DNA of 33,969 nucleotides from Bradyrhizobium sp. AUGA SZCCT0283 (GCF_018130385.1 NZ_JAFCLU010000051.1:1-33969), one strand, 5' to 3'. Positions 15,546 to 24,180 are shown, counted from the first letter of the stretch. A program made the numbers and translations. The notes: generated by a model not told the origin, from the letters alone.

Positions 15546-17827
15546 GCGCCCTTGAGGACCAATTTGTTGCCGAAGCGCGCGAGCTTATCCGACAGGCTAC
15601 GGACAATCTTATCGCGCTGGAGCGCGACGGCATGTCGCCTGAGCGGATCGATAGCGTGTTTCGTGCGTTTCACACGCTGAAGGGGTCTGCGGGCGTGGTC
15701 GAGCTGCCGGCCATGAGCATTGTGCTCCACGCCGCCGAGGATCTGCTGGACAGCGTACGGCATGGAACGCTTGGGGCCGGCGCCGAGATCGTCGATGCAG
15801 CGTTGACCTGCCTCGATCAGGTATCGCACTGGGTCGACACGTTCGAGGCCGCCGGGGCGTTGCCGTCCCGAGCCGGGGAAGACAGCCGCGTAATGGCGCA
15901 ACGGTTGCGATCGTTTCTGCCGCGTCGAGGTGATGAGCAGCCAGCGGCGTCCGTACCAGATCTTCCGAACGACGCAGGTCAGGGGCTGTTGCCCGAATGG
16001 GTCTCGCAGCTGATCGCGGCGGAGCGCGATGCGATCACATCGCGGATGCCGGAGGGGCCAATGACGGCGACGGCAATTTCATATGAGCCTTTCGCGGGCT
16101 GCTTCTACAATGGCGACGATCCGGTTCATCTGATGCAGCAGGTGCCGGGCCTGCTGGCATTTCAAATCGAGCCGCGTGAACCTTTTGTGCCGCTTGCGGA
16201 TATCGATCCCTACGCCTGCAATCTGCGCTTGCGGGCCATTTCGATCGGCAATCGAGACGAAATTGCTGCGCTGTTTCGGCTGGTGCCCGATCAGACACAG
16301 ATCATCAGCGTGCCGCCAGAAGCGTTTCCTGCCGCGGAGGTGCACGTTGGATCCGGCAACAAATCCCTGATCTGCAAGGTCATCGAGGCGCAATGCGAAC
16401 TGTTGCGTGTACCGGATCGAGCGGACGAATTGGCGGGCTGCATTGGCGCAGTGGCACGCGTGGCAGAAAATGCCTTGCGCCACGGCGAGCGTCTGGACTT
16501 GGCCGATACTGTCGGGCGCGCCGGCGCTCTGGCGCTGGCGCAGCAGGACGCCGGACCATTGTTGTCTGCGCTTGAAAGGGCACTTGCGGCCTTCGCCAGC
16601 CCCCCTTCAACAGCCGTCAACGGCGTATCCCAAGCAGCATCCGAAAGACCGGCCGATCGCGTGCTCCGCGTCGGCGAGGCGAAAATCGAGGCCCTGGTCA
16701 ATTTGGCGGGTGAACTCGTGGTCGCAAGAAACGCTCTGTCTTATTCGCTCAGGCAAGTCGAGCGGAAGCTTGACGGCAGCGAGGTCGCCAGGTCAATCCA
16801 GCGCGACCGTGATGCCATCGATCGTCTGGTGACTGAATTACATGGCTCGGTCCTGCAGTTACGGATGGTGCCGGTCGCTCAGCTGTTTGGATCTTTTCCT
16901 CGGCTGGTGCGCGACGTCGCCAGGCAGCTCGACAAGAAGGTTGCGCTTGCTACGAGCGGAGAGGCTACGGAAGTCGACAAGACCATCATGGACCGTCTAT
17001 TCGAACCCATGGTGCATCTGGTGCGCAATGCCCTGGACCACGGTGTCGAAAACCCCGGGCAACGGCGCGCGGCAGGGAAATCAGAGGCTGCGAAAATCTC
17101 GATCGCGGCATCCCGGAGCGGAGACCGCCTGCTGGTTGAAGTTGCGGATGACGGCCGCGGCATCGATCCCGCGGTCGTGCGGCGCAAGGCCTTCGAAAGG
17201 CAGATATTGCCGCCCGATGAACTGGCCGGCCTGACGGACGAGGCGGCTGTCGATCTGGTTTTCTCGGCCGGATTTTCGACCGCATCAATCGTATCGGATA
17301 TTTCCGGCCGCGGATTCGGGATGGATGTGGTCCGCACCGCAATTGAGCAGATCGGCGGCAGGGTTTCGCTGGAGAGCAAAGTGGGAGCCGGCACCACGGT
17401 TCGGCTCGATCTGCCGATGACTATCGCGATGTCCCGGATCATGGTGGTAGAGGCAGGAGGACAGTCATTCGGAATTGCCATGGAAGCGGTGTCCGAGACG
17501 GTGCGTGTCCCGCCTGACCGGGTGAGCACGATCAAGAACAATGATGGTTTCGTTTTGCGTGATCGCGTGGTGCCGATCATTTCGTTGGCCGAGCTGATGA
17601 AGCTGCCCGGGCGAAAGAGGGATGCCGCCGAGCCGAGACTTTTGGTCGTTACGGAAGCGGCCGGCAAGATAGCCGCCTTCGAGATCGACGCGGTCCGCGA
17701 CCGCCTGGATGTGGTGCTCAAGCCGATGCAGGGGCTGCTGTCCGGGGCACGCGGCTATGCCGGGACGACATTGCTGGGCAATGGACAGGTCCTGCTGGTC
17801 CTGGACATGAAGGAGATACTGCCTTGA
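15542..17827 (+). CDS. cheA: CheA chemotaxis histidine kinase
   Basis: The protein is 761 residues. P1/HPt carries His44 in RAFHTLKGSA. Residues about 178-265 form an unusual P2-like domain (CFYNGDDPVHLMQQVPGLLA and FRLVPDQTQIISVP). P3 dimerisation follows from about 372. The P4 kinase core shows the N box HLVRNALDHGVE (492-503), G1 VADDGRGID (534-542), and GRGFGMDVVR. P5, CheW-like, spans from about 625 to the end. GTG at 15542 overlaps the cheY stop as GTGA. It should autophosphorylate when coupled through the triple CheW to the soluble MCP. Confidence 0.95.
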   Translation: MSALEDQFVAEARELIRQATDNLIALERDGMSPERIDSVFRAFHTLKGSAGVVELPAMSIVLHAAEDLLDSVRHGTLGAGAEIVDAALTCLDQVSHWVDTFEAAGALPSRAGEDSRVMAQRLRSFLPRRGDEQPAASVPDLPNDAGQGLLPEWVSQLIAAERDAITSRMPEGPMTATAISYEPFAGCFYNGDDPVHLMQQVPGLLAFQIEPREPFVPLADIDPYACNLRLRAISIGNRDEIAALFRLVPDQTQIISVPPEAFPAAEVHVGSGNKSLICKVIEAQCELLRVPDRADELAGCIGAVARVAENALRHGERLDLADTVGRAGALALAQQDAGPLLSALERALAAFASPPSTAVNGVSQAASERPADRVLRVGEAKIEALVNLAGELVVARNALSYSLRQVERKLDGSEVARSIQRDRDAIDRLVTELHGSVLQLRMVPVAQLFGSFPRLVRDVARQLDKKVALATSGEATEVDKTIMDRLFEPMVHLVRNALDHGVENPGQRRAAGKSEAAKISIAASRSGDRLLVEVADDGRGIDPAVVRRKAFERQILPPDELAGLTDEAAVDLVFSAGFSTASIVSDISGRGFGMDVVRTAIEQIGGRVSLESKVGAGTTVRLDLPMTIAMSRIMVVEAGGQSFGIAMEAVSETVRVPPDRVSTIKNNDGFVLRDRVVPIISLAELMKLPGRKRDAAEPRLLVVTEAAGKIAAFEIDAVRDRLDVVLKPMQGLLSGARGYAGTTLLGNGQVLLVLDMKEILP

Positions 17828-18078
17828 CCATTCGTCGTGGCGATGAGGGTATCATAGTCCTTGACGGCGTGTGCGCCGTGGAAGATGCCGAGTCCCTCTT
17901 GCAGATGCTCCAGGCAACACCGGGTGCGATAATCGACTGGACACAATGTCGCCAACTCCATACGGCCGTACTCCAGGTCATCATGGCTTCGGACAACAGC
18001 CCGATCGGACCCTGCGGGGACGTCTGGGTGCAGCAATGGCTGGCGCCAAAACTGCCCCAAAAGGGGACGTCGGGATAG
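17824..18078 (+). CDS. Small STAS-like protein of the chemosensory operon
   Basis: The protein is 84 residues. The order strand (GIIVLDGV), helix (EDAESLLQMLQA), strand (AIIDWTQCRQLHTA), helix (VLQVIMAS) resembles a compact STAS fold as in anti-sigma-factor antagonists. The usual phosphorylatable Ser is not evident; Cys or Thr residues occupy that loop. It uses TTG as start, with TTGA overlapping the cheA stop, so translation depends on cheA. A role in signal output or scaffolding is inference. Confidence 0.7.
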   Translation: MTIRRGDEGIIVLDGVCAVEDAESLLQMLQATPGAIIDWTQCRQLHTAVLQVIMASDNSPIGPCGDVWVQQWLAPKLPQKGTSG

Positions 18079-18223
18079 CCATCCCTGCGTCGCCGCAAAA
18101 TTGGAACCAACTGGGTAACCCGGTCATTTACCCCCTTACGGCAAGAGTTTAGAGCTATAGGCCTCCCGCCTTTCAGCCTATGACCGGAATAGGTCAGACG
18201 TTCAGCCACGAGAAGCCTAAAAA

Positions 18224-18604
18224 ATGCATAAAGTCTTGATCGTTGACGACAGCAAGCTCGCCCGCATGGTGATGGCGAGCGCATTCCGGCGCATCCGGCC
18301 GAACTGGACGTTGGTGGAGACCACCAACGCCGACGAGGCGCTTGCCGCAGTTTCCGGGGGTGGCGTTGAAATTGCGCTGATCGATTTCAACATGCCTGGG
18401 ATCGATGGTTTGGAGCTTGTTGCAAGCATCCGCAAGACACATCCGAATATGCCGGTTGCCGTCGTCTCGGCGAACGTCCAAAATGAAATTATCGGACGTG
18501 CGCGGGAATTAAATGCCGGCTTCATTCCAAAGCCCTTGACCGATGAAGGTCTCGCCGCGTTTCTTTCGGGCGCCGCGCTTCGGCTTAAGAAATCAACGAC
18601 ATGA
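18224..18604 (+). CDS. CheY-like response regulator, second copy
   Basis: The protein is a 126-residue receiver domain with the acidic pair VDDS (Asp8, Asp9), phospho-acceptor Asp54 in LIDFNMPGIDG, the VVSAN switch and Lys in IPKPLTD. It is separate from the other CheY by 2.7 kb and follows a 145-base gap that may hold its own promoter. ATGA couples it to the following CheC gene, so a regulator-phosphatase pair is likely: CheC2 may act mainly on this protein. Confidence 0.92.
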   Translation: MHKVLIVDDSKLARMVMASAFRRIRPNWTLVETTNADEALAAVSGGGVEIALIDFNMPGIDGLELVASIRKTHPNMPVAVVSANVQNEIIGRARELNAGFIPKPLTDEGLAAFLSGAALRLKKSTT

Positions 18605-19251
18605 CCGGGGACGCGGGCAAACTCACCGAGATCGAACAGGATGCACTAGCCGAAATCGCCAATATGGGCGTCAGCCGCGCCGCGAGCAGTCTCCGGCTGC
18701 TGGTGGGCGAAGAAGTCCTGCTGTCTGTACCCTCCGTCAAGATCGTAACACGTGAGGCGGCGTCGAGACTGGTCGAGCGCGAGAACGCGAAGAAGCTCGT
18801 GGCCGTGCAGCAGACTTTCGAAGGGCCGTTCGCCGGCAAGGCGCTTTTGATCTTTCCGGAAGCGCAAAGTCTGGAGCTGGTTCGCTCGATTGTCGGCGAC
18901 CAGCACACGCTGGAAGATGTGATTGATCTAGAGCAAGAGGCCCTTGCTGAAACCGGTAATATCATTCTGAACGGATGCCTCGCAACGATCGCGAATGTCT
19001 TGAACCGAACGATGCGGATGTCACTGCCATCCATCGTTCGAGGAGACGGAGCCACCTTGTTCGAGGTGCAAGGACCCGCGTCGGGAGAACAATTTGTTCT
19101 GTTCCTCTATATCGATTTCAACATCAAGACGCGGGATGTGCACGGGTTCATCGCTCTCCTCATGGATTTGCCATCCATCGCCGCGTTAAAGACGATCGTG
19201 AACGACTTTATCGACGCCATCGAAAAGCAACCATCCGGTCATGTTGGATAA
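18601..19251 (+). CDS. cheC: CheC-type CheY-P phosphatase, copy 2
   Basis: The protein is 216 residues. Two intact active sites are seen: DALAEIAN followed by 22 residues and Pro, and EALAETGN followed by 22 residues and Pro. It parallels the copy at 8087-8704 through its whole length (shared GRAMLIFPE/GKALLIFPE and LVRxxVG segments), so the two are paralogues. ATGA overlap with the upstream regulator and an 11-base overlap with the kinase gene downstream place it in one transcription unit. It should dephosphorylate a receiver. Confidence 0.9.
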   Translation: MTGDAGKLTEIEQDALAEIANMGVSRAASSLRLLVGEEVLLSVPSVKIVTREAASRLVERENAKKLVAVQQTFEGPFAGKALLIFPEAQSLELVRSIVGDQHTLEDVIDLEQEALAETGNIILNGCLATIANVLNRTMRMSLPSIVRGDGATLFEVQGPASGEQFVLFLYIDFNIKTRDVHGFIALLMDLPSIAALKTIVNDFIDAIEKQPSGHVG

Positions 19252-21211
19252 CCTGTCTGATCCTGTATTCAGTCTCGTTTTTGACACTGTCGACATTGGT
19301 CTCATTGTGGTCGATGTCGACGGGCTTGTTTTCGGCTGGAATGCCTGGATGGCCCGCGTCACCCGACGCCCGACGCAGCAGGTGATCGGAAAATCCTTAT
19401 ATGAAATCTTTCCTGACGTGCGTAACACCCGCTTACCCGGTATCATCGAGGATGCGTTTCAGGTTGGCAGCTCCAGCATCCTGACCCACACGCTGAATAC
19501 GTTGTTGCCCCTGCAAGGCGAAAGCGGAGAGCCGATCCTTCACAATATCGTTGTACGTCCTGTGTCGTCAGAGCATGCAAGTTATTGTCTTTTGCAGATC
19601 ACCGACGTCACCGTAGCCGTTGCGCGAGAGCGGGTATTGCGGGAGCGTCAGAACGCCCGGTACCACGCGATCGTCGATTCGGCGCCTGACGCAATCATCA
19701 CAATCGACGACAACCGCGTTGTTCAATGGGTCAACGGCGCAGTGGATCATGTACTGGGTTACGGGCACGCCGAGTTGCTCGGGCAGCCGATCGACATTCT
19801 GTTGCAGCCGGACAACCAGTTGGTTTCCGCCCTGGCAAAAAGTTCGGCCGATCAAAAAAGCGATGCTGCGATATCGGTCGTCGGCCGGTACAAGAATGGA
19901 AAATCCGGAAACTTCGAGATTTCCCTTGGGCATTGGCGTGCCGATCAACGCGATTTCGTCACCACAATCTGGCGCGACGTCACGGAACGGGCGGCGGCCG
20001 ATGCCGCCCTGCGCGATGCACGGGACGCCTTGCAAAGAAGTCACGATGAACTGGAAAGCCGGGTCGAGCAGCGGACCCGCGAGCGCGAGATCGCACTGAG
20101 GCAGCTTCATGAATCCCAGAAGATGGAGAGCATCGGGCAGCTGACTGGCGGAGTCGCGCACGACTTCAACAACCTGTTGGCTGTCATATTGGGAAGCCTG
20201 AGCCTGCTGAAGAAGACGGTGCCGCAAGAGCCTCGGATTTCCCGTTTGTTGGACCGGGCCATCCAGGGCGCCGAGCGTGGTGCTACCCTCACGACACGGC
20301 TGCTCGCCTTTGCGCGCCGGCAGGAATTGAAAGTCGAATTTGTCGCTCTGCAAAAACTGATTCCCGAAATGCTGGATTTCTTGCGGCATTCCGTCGGTCC
20401 GAACATCGAGATTCGCGCGGAGATTTCGCCGGAGGTCGAAGCAATCGAGGTTGATGCGAACCAACTCGAACTGGCTCTGATCAATCTCGCCGTCAACGCC
20501 CGAGATGCAATGCCGCAGGGCGGCTCGCTGACGATTGCTTGTCACAACGAGGCGAGCGGGAAGAGTATTGGGCTATCACGAGATCCCTTCGTCTGTATCA
20601 CCGTTACCGACACCGGTGAGGGCATGAGCGAAGCCACGCTGGAACGCGCGCAGGAGCCGTTCTTCACCACCAAAGGCATAGGCAAAGGCACCGGCCTTGG
20701 GCTGTCGATGGTCCACGGATTTACGGCGCAATCCGGCGGAACGATGCGTATCAGAAGTCAACCGGGGAAGGGAACGTCGGTCACGATCTGGCTGCCGCGA
20801 GCAAAGGAAGGCAGCAAGGCGGCGGATGTGGATATGCCCCTTGCGCAACCGAAGGAAGCGCGAAGCCTCCGGGTGTTGCTGGTGGATGATGATATTTTGG
20901 TGAGCATGGGGGCGGCTGATATGTTGCTCGATCTCGGTCATAGCGTGACCGAGGCTCAATCAGGGCCACACGCGCTCAAACTGCTGGAAAGCGATGCTCC
21001 GTTCGACATCGTCGTGACTGATTACGCCATGCCGGGGATGAACGGTTTTGAACTCGCCCAGCGGGTCAAGGAGCGAAATCCAAAAATTCCCATCATCCTG
21101 GCAACCGGATACGCGGAGTTGCCAGCCGACCGGTCGATTGAGTTTGGGCATTTGGCCAAACCCTATACGTCAAAAGACCTGGCAGCCGCGCTGGAGAAAG
21201 CGGTGATGTAG
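19241..21211 (+). CDS. Hybrid PAS-PAS histidine kinase with receiver domain
   Basis: The protein is 656 residues and soluble. PAS domains span about 10-130 and 138-250, then a coiled coil (255-295). The HisKA phospho-acceptor is His307 in GGVAHDFNNLL, as in the HDFNN subclass. The ATPase shows N box NLAVNARDAM, G1 VTDTGEGM and G2 GKGTGLGLSM. A receiver domain (about 543-656) has DDD and Asp594 in VVTDYAMPGM. It lies at the end of the chemosensory unit and overlaps CheC2. It may feed a second signal into the same regulators; its ligand is unknown. Confidence 0.93.
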   Translation: MLDNLSDPVFSLVFDTVDIGLIVVDVDGLVFGWNAWMARVTRRPTQQVIGKSLYEIFPDVRNTRLPGIIEDAFQVGSSSILTHTLNTLLPLQGESGEPILHNIVVRPVSSEHASYCLLQITDVTVAVARERVLRERQNARYHAIVDSAPDAIITIDDNRVVQWVNGAVDHVLGYGHAELLGQPIDILLQPDNQLVSALAKSSADQKSDAAISVVGRYKNGKSGNFEISLGHWRADQRDFVTTIWRDVTERAAADAALRDARDALQRSHDELESRVEQRTREREIALRQLHESQKMESIGQLTGGVAHDFNNLLAVILGSLSLLKKTVPQEPRISRLLDRAIQGAERGATLTTRLLAFARRQELKVEFVALQKLIPEMLDFLRHSVGPNIEIRAEISPEVEAIEVDANQLELALINLAVNARDAMPQGGSLTIACHNEASGKSIGLSRDPFVCITVTDTGEGMSEATLERAQEPFFTTKGIGKGTGLGLSMVHGFTAQSGGTMRIRSQPGKGTSVTIWLPRAKEGSKAADVDMPLAQPKEARSLRVLLVDDDILVSMGAADMLLDLGHSVTEAQSGPHALKLLESDAPFDIVVTDYAMPGMNGFELAQRVKERNPKIPIILATGYAELPADRSIEFGHLAKPYTSKDLAAALEKAVM

Positions 21212-21272
21212 CCCGGTGAGGGGCTGTGGCGGCGAGTTGTTGGACCCGCCGCTCGCGTTACCAGCGCTGAGT

Positions 21273-21626
21273 TCATGCAGCAAGTTGGATAGGTTCACAT
21301 GCCGTTAGCCGAATCTTGCCTGCATGATTGAACCGAAAGTGCGTCCTCATGGGGCGTCCGTCGTAATCACGATAGTCGAGCGAAACGCCATCCTCTTCCG
21401 GCATCAAGGCGTCGATTGTGAACGCGCGGCGCCCAGCTCTGGCTAGCCGTGGCCGCCAGTATCGCTCCATTTCCGATCGACCGGTGAAGTTGCCGCCTTC
21501 ACAACATTCGACGGTAGCGCCGTCATCGTACAGGTCGAGCAGCGCTTCCAGGCGGCGCTGCTTGCACGCGTCTATCCAATCAACAACGATTCCGATAGCA
21601 TCGAAGCGGTCTTTTGCATTCGCCAT
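21273..21626 (-). CDS. SnoaL/NTF2-like fold protein
   Basis: The protein is 117 residues with the alpha+beta cone pattern of the SnoaL-like family: WIDACKQRRLEALLDLYDDG (helix plus acidic turn), ATVECCEGGNFTGRSEMERYW (strand and helix), then two strands with FTIDALMPEEDGVSLDYRDY. Members bind or transform small molecules or act as stress-linked accessory proteins; the substrate cannot be told. GGGAGG lies about 6 bases before the ATG at 21626; the longer upstream frame is not coding-like. It is convergent with the kinase gene, 61 bases away. Confidence 0.82.
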   Translation of the reverse strand: MANAKDRFDAIGIVVDWIDACKQRRLEALLDLYDDGATVECCEGGNFTGRSEMERYWRPRLARAGRRAFTIDALMPEEDGVSLDYRDYDGRPMRTHFRFNHAGKIRLTACEPIQLAA

Positions 21627-21800
21627 ACGTGGTCCTCCCAAGCAGGCTACTTGCGGCAAGTCGAATGAACGCGTTGTGAACCGGGCGTTCAGGACCCGTT
21701 GAATTTGCCGAGATCCCGAAGTGGAACGACAGGACGATGCTTCGTGTCGGCTCTTCCGAAGTCGGCCCACCTTGCATGACGAGAACTTCGGCCGAACCCA

Positions 21801-21825
21801 GGAACGGAACGGAACTGGCGCGGTT
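21801..21825 (+). promoter_or_regulatory. Possible EcfG-type promoter
   Basis: GGAAC (21801-21805), 16 bases, then GGTT. The known alphaproteobacterial general-stress consensus is GGAAC-N16/17-CGTT; one position of the -10 differs. The downstream ATG is at 21845. GGAAC recurs three times here (GGAACGGAACGGAAC), so the match could be chance. Confidence 0.35.
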
Positions 21826-21844
21826 GAAAGCTCGGAGATCCCAA

Positions 21845-22132
21845 ATGTCTGATGCTGTCGACTATCTGCACGCTTACGCCACAAGAGCTATCTGCAGGGC
21901 GCGACGAATGCCCGTTGGCAAGTTGAAGCGTCTTCAAAGAGCGGTTGGACGAATCTATTTGCTTTTGACCAAGGAAGCGGCCGTCGCTCCGAGCATCGAT
22001 TACCTTGAAGACTTCCGAGCGGCGCGCCGACTGGAAAAGTCGATTGCTCCCGAAAGAGGGCAAGCGTTATCAGAGCTTGGGAAAACGCGCCGCCCGCCTG
22101 ACGCAGAAAAATCAAAGACCGCGCTGCGATAG
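21845..22132 (+). CDS. Small basic hypothetical protein, 95 aa
   Basis: The product is not assigned to a family. It is helical and basic: VDYLHAYATRAICRARRMPV then KLKRLQRAVGRIYLLLTKEA, then an acidic-basic stretch IDYLEDFRAARRLEKS, and a polar tail. GGAG lies about 7 bases before the ATG at 21845; a longer frame from 21737 has no matching ribosome site. It may be stress-induced if the promoter at 21801 is real. Confidence 0.6.
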   Translation: MSDAVDYLHAYATRAICRARRMPVGKLKRLQRAVGRIYLLLTKEAAVAPSIDYLEDFRAARRLEKSIAPERGQALSELGKTRRPPDAEKSKTALR

Positions 22133-22178
22133 GGATTGAATCACGAGCGTCTCGCGACATTTGCCAGGAGAGCATCGG

Positions 22179-22733
22179 ATGGAATCTGAGGACAAGTTTG
22201 TCGAGCGTTTGGCAAAGCGACATTCTTTGTCACCAGCAGCAGTACGGGTTGTGCTTGTTGCGCTTCGTCGAGGAGGCGCACGGATGGCGCAATTCAGTCA
22301 CGCTGATTTTGGCGGGATGTCGCAATGGTCGCCGGGCATGTCGATGGTTGGGGACATGTTCAATACCCAGCTCAAATCCACGCTCGACGCGCTTTGCACG
22401 GATATCGTCGCTCATCTCACCGCATCTGGAGTGGTTGGCAGTGACGTAGGCTCAAGGCCGGAGGAGGTGAGCTACCGGTCGGCGGCGACGTCGCCGGCCT
22501 GGTGGCCGAACGGCTTGGGCCACCCGGCAGCGGTGGGTGGCCAGAACGACCGCCGATACGCAATTTTCCCCGCAACCCGTCGCTTGGTCATCGATGATCG
22601 CGGCTCGATTTCCACCTATGATACCGGCGATCATCAGATCTTCGGGGTGGCCCAGGCTCAAAGCAGCGAACGGGCGCTTTCTTTCACACCTCAAAACGGC
22701 CTGGTGAAGGTGACCGACCTCACCAAGCTCTAG
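22179..22733 (+). CDS. SHOCT-like domain protein, 184 aa
   Basis: The N-terminal 80 residues (LAKRHSLSPAAVRVVLVALR, GGARMAQFSHADFGGMSQWS, MSMVGDMFNTQLKSTLDALC) resemble an alphaproteobacterial SHOCT-type protein with short C-terminal helices. The C-terminal half (YAIFPATRRLVIDDRGSIST, YDTGDHQIFGVAQAQ) has beta strands. Function is unknown. AGGAG lies 8 bases before the ATG at 22179; the TTG at 22161 is a weaker start. The family call is from memory. Confidence 0.65.
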   Translation: MESEDKFVERLAKRHSLSPAAVRVVLVALRRGGARMAQFSHADFGGMSQWSPGMSMVGDMFNTQLKSTLDALCTDIVAHLTASGVVGSDVGSRPEEVSYRSAATSPAWWPNGLGHPAAVGGQNDRRYAIFPATRRLVIDDRGSISTYDTGDHQIFGVAQAQSSERALSFTPQNGLVKVTDLTKL

Positions 22734-22760
22734 AACTGCCCGGCGCGGTGGAACAACTCT

Positions 22761-23043
22761 TTGGCCGAAGGATTCGTCTTTTGGCGGGAGAGGTTCGATG
22801 AGTCGCGAGCTCGCACGCTCTACGGATGGGCGTTTGCCGTTTTGCACGAAGCTGGCGCCATCCGGAAGTACGAAGAACACGGCTGGATGCAGGATCGAGC
22901 TGATCCGCATGCGCGAGAGCGCGCCGTCTCCATCGCTCGTCAGTATCCGCCAAACGATATCTCTCCAGAGCAGGCCGTCGCCGAGGTTTTGGGACGTACT
23001 GGACTCGATTGGCAACGCTTGCCCAGAGTGTCGGCCCGATTAG
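22761..23043 (+). pseudogene. Frameshifted small rhizobial hypothetical gene
   Basis: From 22761 the frame reads EGFVFWRERFDESRARTLYG and so on through DRADPHARERAV to SPEQAVAEV near 22990. The next frame then supplies DVLDSIGNACPECRPD and a stop at 23041-23043, which completes a plausible protein. A single-base indel near 22988-22992 separates the halves. In the first frame translation runs on into unrelated Arg-rich sequence. The first codon is TTG and no ATG is in frame. Either the gene is decayed or the assembly has an error. Confidence 0.6.
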
Positions 23044-23052
23044 TTCGCGGCG

Positions 23053-23268
23053 ATGTTCGGCGCCGTCTCACACTTAGCCCGGGCGCGCCTCAGGGTAGCC
23101 TTAACGGGCAGCGCGATCTGGGTCCTGTTCTTCGCGATATACGGCGACTACGCGAACAGCGGCCGTTGCGCTCCGCCGCCGCGCGAATCCTATCACGCTC
23201 GGCGAAGCTCCGCGGGCGGCGGCTTCTGGCAGAGCGCATACCGTCCGGCTCCGGCTGGCATATTTTAA
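23053..23268 (+). CDS. Possible small membrane protein, 71 aa
   Basis: From ATG 23053 the frame encodes a basic N-terminus, a hydrophobic segment (LTGSAIWVLFFAIYGDYA) that could span the membrane, and a Pro/Gly/Tyr-rich tail. No Shine-Dalgarno is clear. The product is not recognised. Confidence 0.4.
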   Translation: MFGAVSHLARARLRVALTGSAIWVLFFAIYGDYANSGRCAPPPRESYHARRSSAGGGFWQSAYRPAPAGIF

Positions 23269-23339
23269 GTCGGGAAAAAGTGGCAACTTTCTCATCCCAA
23301 TCGAATTATCTAGCAGCGCCGCGTTTCTGGAGGCCAGGA

Positions 23340-23549
23340 ATGGATGACAAGTTCCCGCTGAGGGTCGCCGTAGATCAAGCTTGGACCGTGCACCTAGCCA
23401 CGCACAGCGGTATTCATGCGGCTGACCCGCGTCGTTGTTCGCTTGAGAGATACCTTAACGAACGGTGGGAGGCTGGTGAAAGCGATCCTGAGGAGCTGAC
23501 GTGCCGTGGCCTCTCGTACCTGGCCCGGCTTGGGTCAGAGAGTTGGTGA
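23340..23549 (+). CDS. Small hypothetical protein, 69 aa
   Basis: From ATG 23340, with GGAGG about 6-8 bases upstream, the frame encodes 69 residues. Conserved-looking elements are AVDQAWTVHLATHSGIHAAD then PRRCSLERYLNERWEAGESD and a C-terminal helix. The sequence is mildly acidic and helical. It resembles small rhizobial hypotheticals from memory; no function is known. A longer frame from 22761 runs into it only through the frameshift upstream. Confidence 0.6.
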   Translation: MDDKFPLRVAVDQAWTVHLATHSGIHAADPRRCSLERYLNERWEAGESDPEELTCRGLSYLARLGSESW

Positions 23550-23556
23550 GGGCAGG

Positions 23557-23685
23557 ATGGCAAAGTTTGCAGAGACTTTGATTCAGCTGGTCTCTCGAAG
23601 CGCCCGACCGGATTGGACGCTGGCCGCAGTCGCAAGTCTCATTGCCGCGGGTATCACGGCCTCAATCCGATACGCGTTCGGATAA
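23557..23685 (+). CDS. Small single-pass membrane peptide, 42 aa
   Basis: From ATG 23557 the frame encodes 42 residues: an amphipathic N-terminus (AKFAETLIQLVSRSARP) followed by a transmembrane stretch (TLAAVASLIAAGITASI) and a short basic tail. GAGGG lies just upstream. It starts 7 bases after the previous stop, so the two may be co-translated. Function is unknown. Confidence 0.5.
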   Translation: MAKFAETLIQLVSRSARPDWTLAAVASLIAAGITASIRYAFG

Positions 23686-23708
23686 CTGAAGACGCTTGAG
23701 TGAGAGTC

Positions 23709-23897
23709 ATGGAATACAAGCCTATCCAATTTGAAGTCATTCCGATGACAAACCCTTCTCAAGGCTGGAAATGGATCGTCTTTCTCGATTCAATCAGAAC
23801 CCGGACCGGCGTTCGGCTCACCCGTGCTGACGCCGTGCTGGATGCCGAATTTACCATCGACAAGGCGCTGGAAAGTCGGCGGTGCCCTGAGCAATAG
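23709..23897 (+). CDS. Small hypothetical protein, 62 aa
   Basis: The protein begins MEYKPIQFEVIPMTNPSQGW with aromatic residues and beta-type pattern, then KWIVFLDSIRTRTGVRLTRA and a C-terminal helix. GTG at 23700 would add three residues. Its compact beta-beta-alpha layout is common in rhizobial stress-linked small proteins; the function is unknown. Confidence 0.55.
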   Translation: MEYKPIQFEVIPMTNPSQGWKWIVFLDSIRTRTGVRLTRADAVLDAEFTIDKALESRRCPEQ

Positions 23898-23950
23898 CGG
23901 TGTTCGCATACTGGGCTGAACCTTTCGGCTTCGTCCGAGGACCAACGCGA

Positions 23951-24100
23951 ATGGACGCGGAGCGAGAAAAGCAGGCCTTACACGAACAGCTCGTCAGATG
24001 CCGGATATTGCTCAGCGAGTTCCCCGAGGGCGTCACAGCTAAGAATCTCAAGGACCTGGCGGACGAACTCGAGGAGGAAATTCGTCTACTCAACCGATAG
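23951..24100 (+). CDS. Small coiled-coil hypothetical protein, 49 aa
   Basis: From ATG 23951 the frame encodes 49 residues rich in Glu, Lys and Leu (KQALHEQLVRCRILLSEFPE, KNLKDLADELEEEIRLL), predicted as two short helices. GTG at 23900 would add 17 residues of different character (FAYWAEPFGFVRG). A terminator follows at 24153. Confidence 0.55.
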   Translation: MDAEREKQALHEQLVRCRILLSEFPEGVTAKNLKDLADELEEEIRLLNR

Positions 24101-24152
24101 ATCTACAAAATGCGCGCGTGACCCGGATTGAAGCGCGAGCTGCCACAAATGT

Positions 24153-24180
24153 AACGGCCCGCCGAAGCGGGCCGTTTTGG
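24153..24180. terminator. Bidirectional hairpin terminator
   Basis: AACGGCCCGC (24153-24162) pairs with GCGGGCCGTT (24167-24176) around CGAA; TTGGTTT follows on the plus strand. It separates the plus-strand small genes from the convergent minus gene ending at 24186. Confidence 0.8.

Noticed and set aside
16879..17721. 280-codon minus-strand open frame
   Set aside because: Antisense to cheA; Ser/Arg/Thr-rich shadow composition typical of the reverse frame in GC-rich genes.
19568..20545. 325-codon minus-strand open frame
   Set aside because: Antisense to the hybrid kinase, whose PAS, HisKA and ATPase motifs are intact; no motif is seen in the antisense product.
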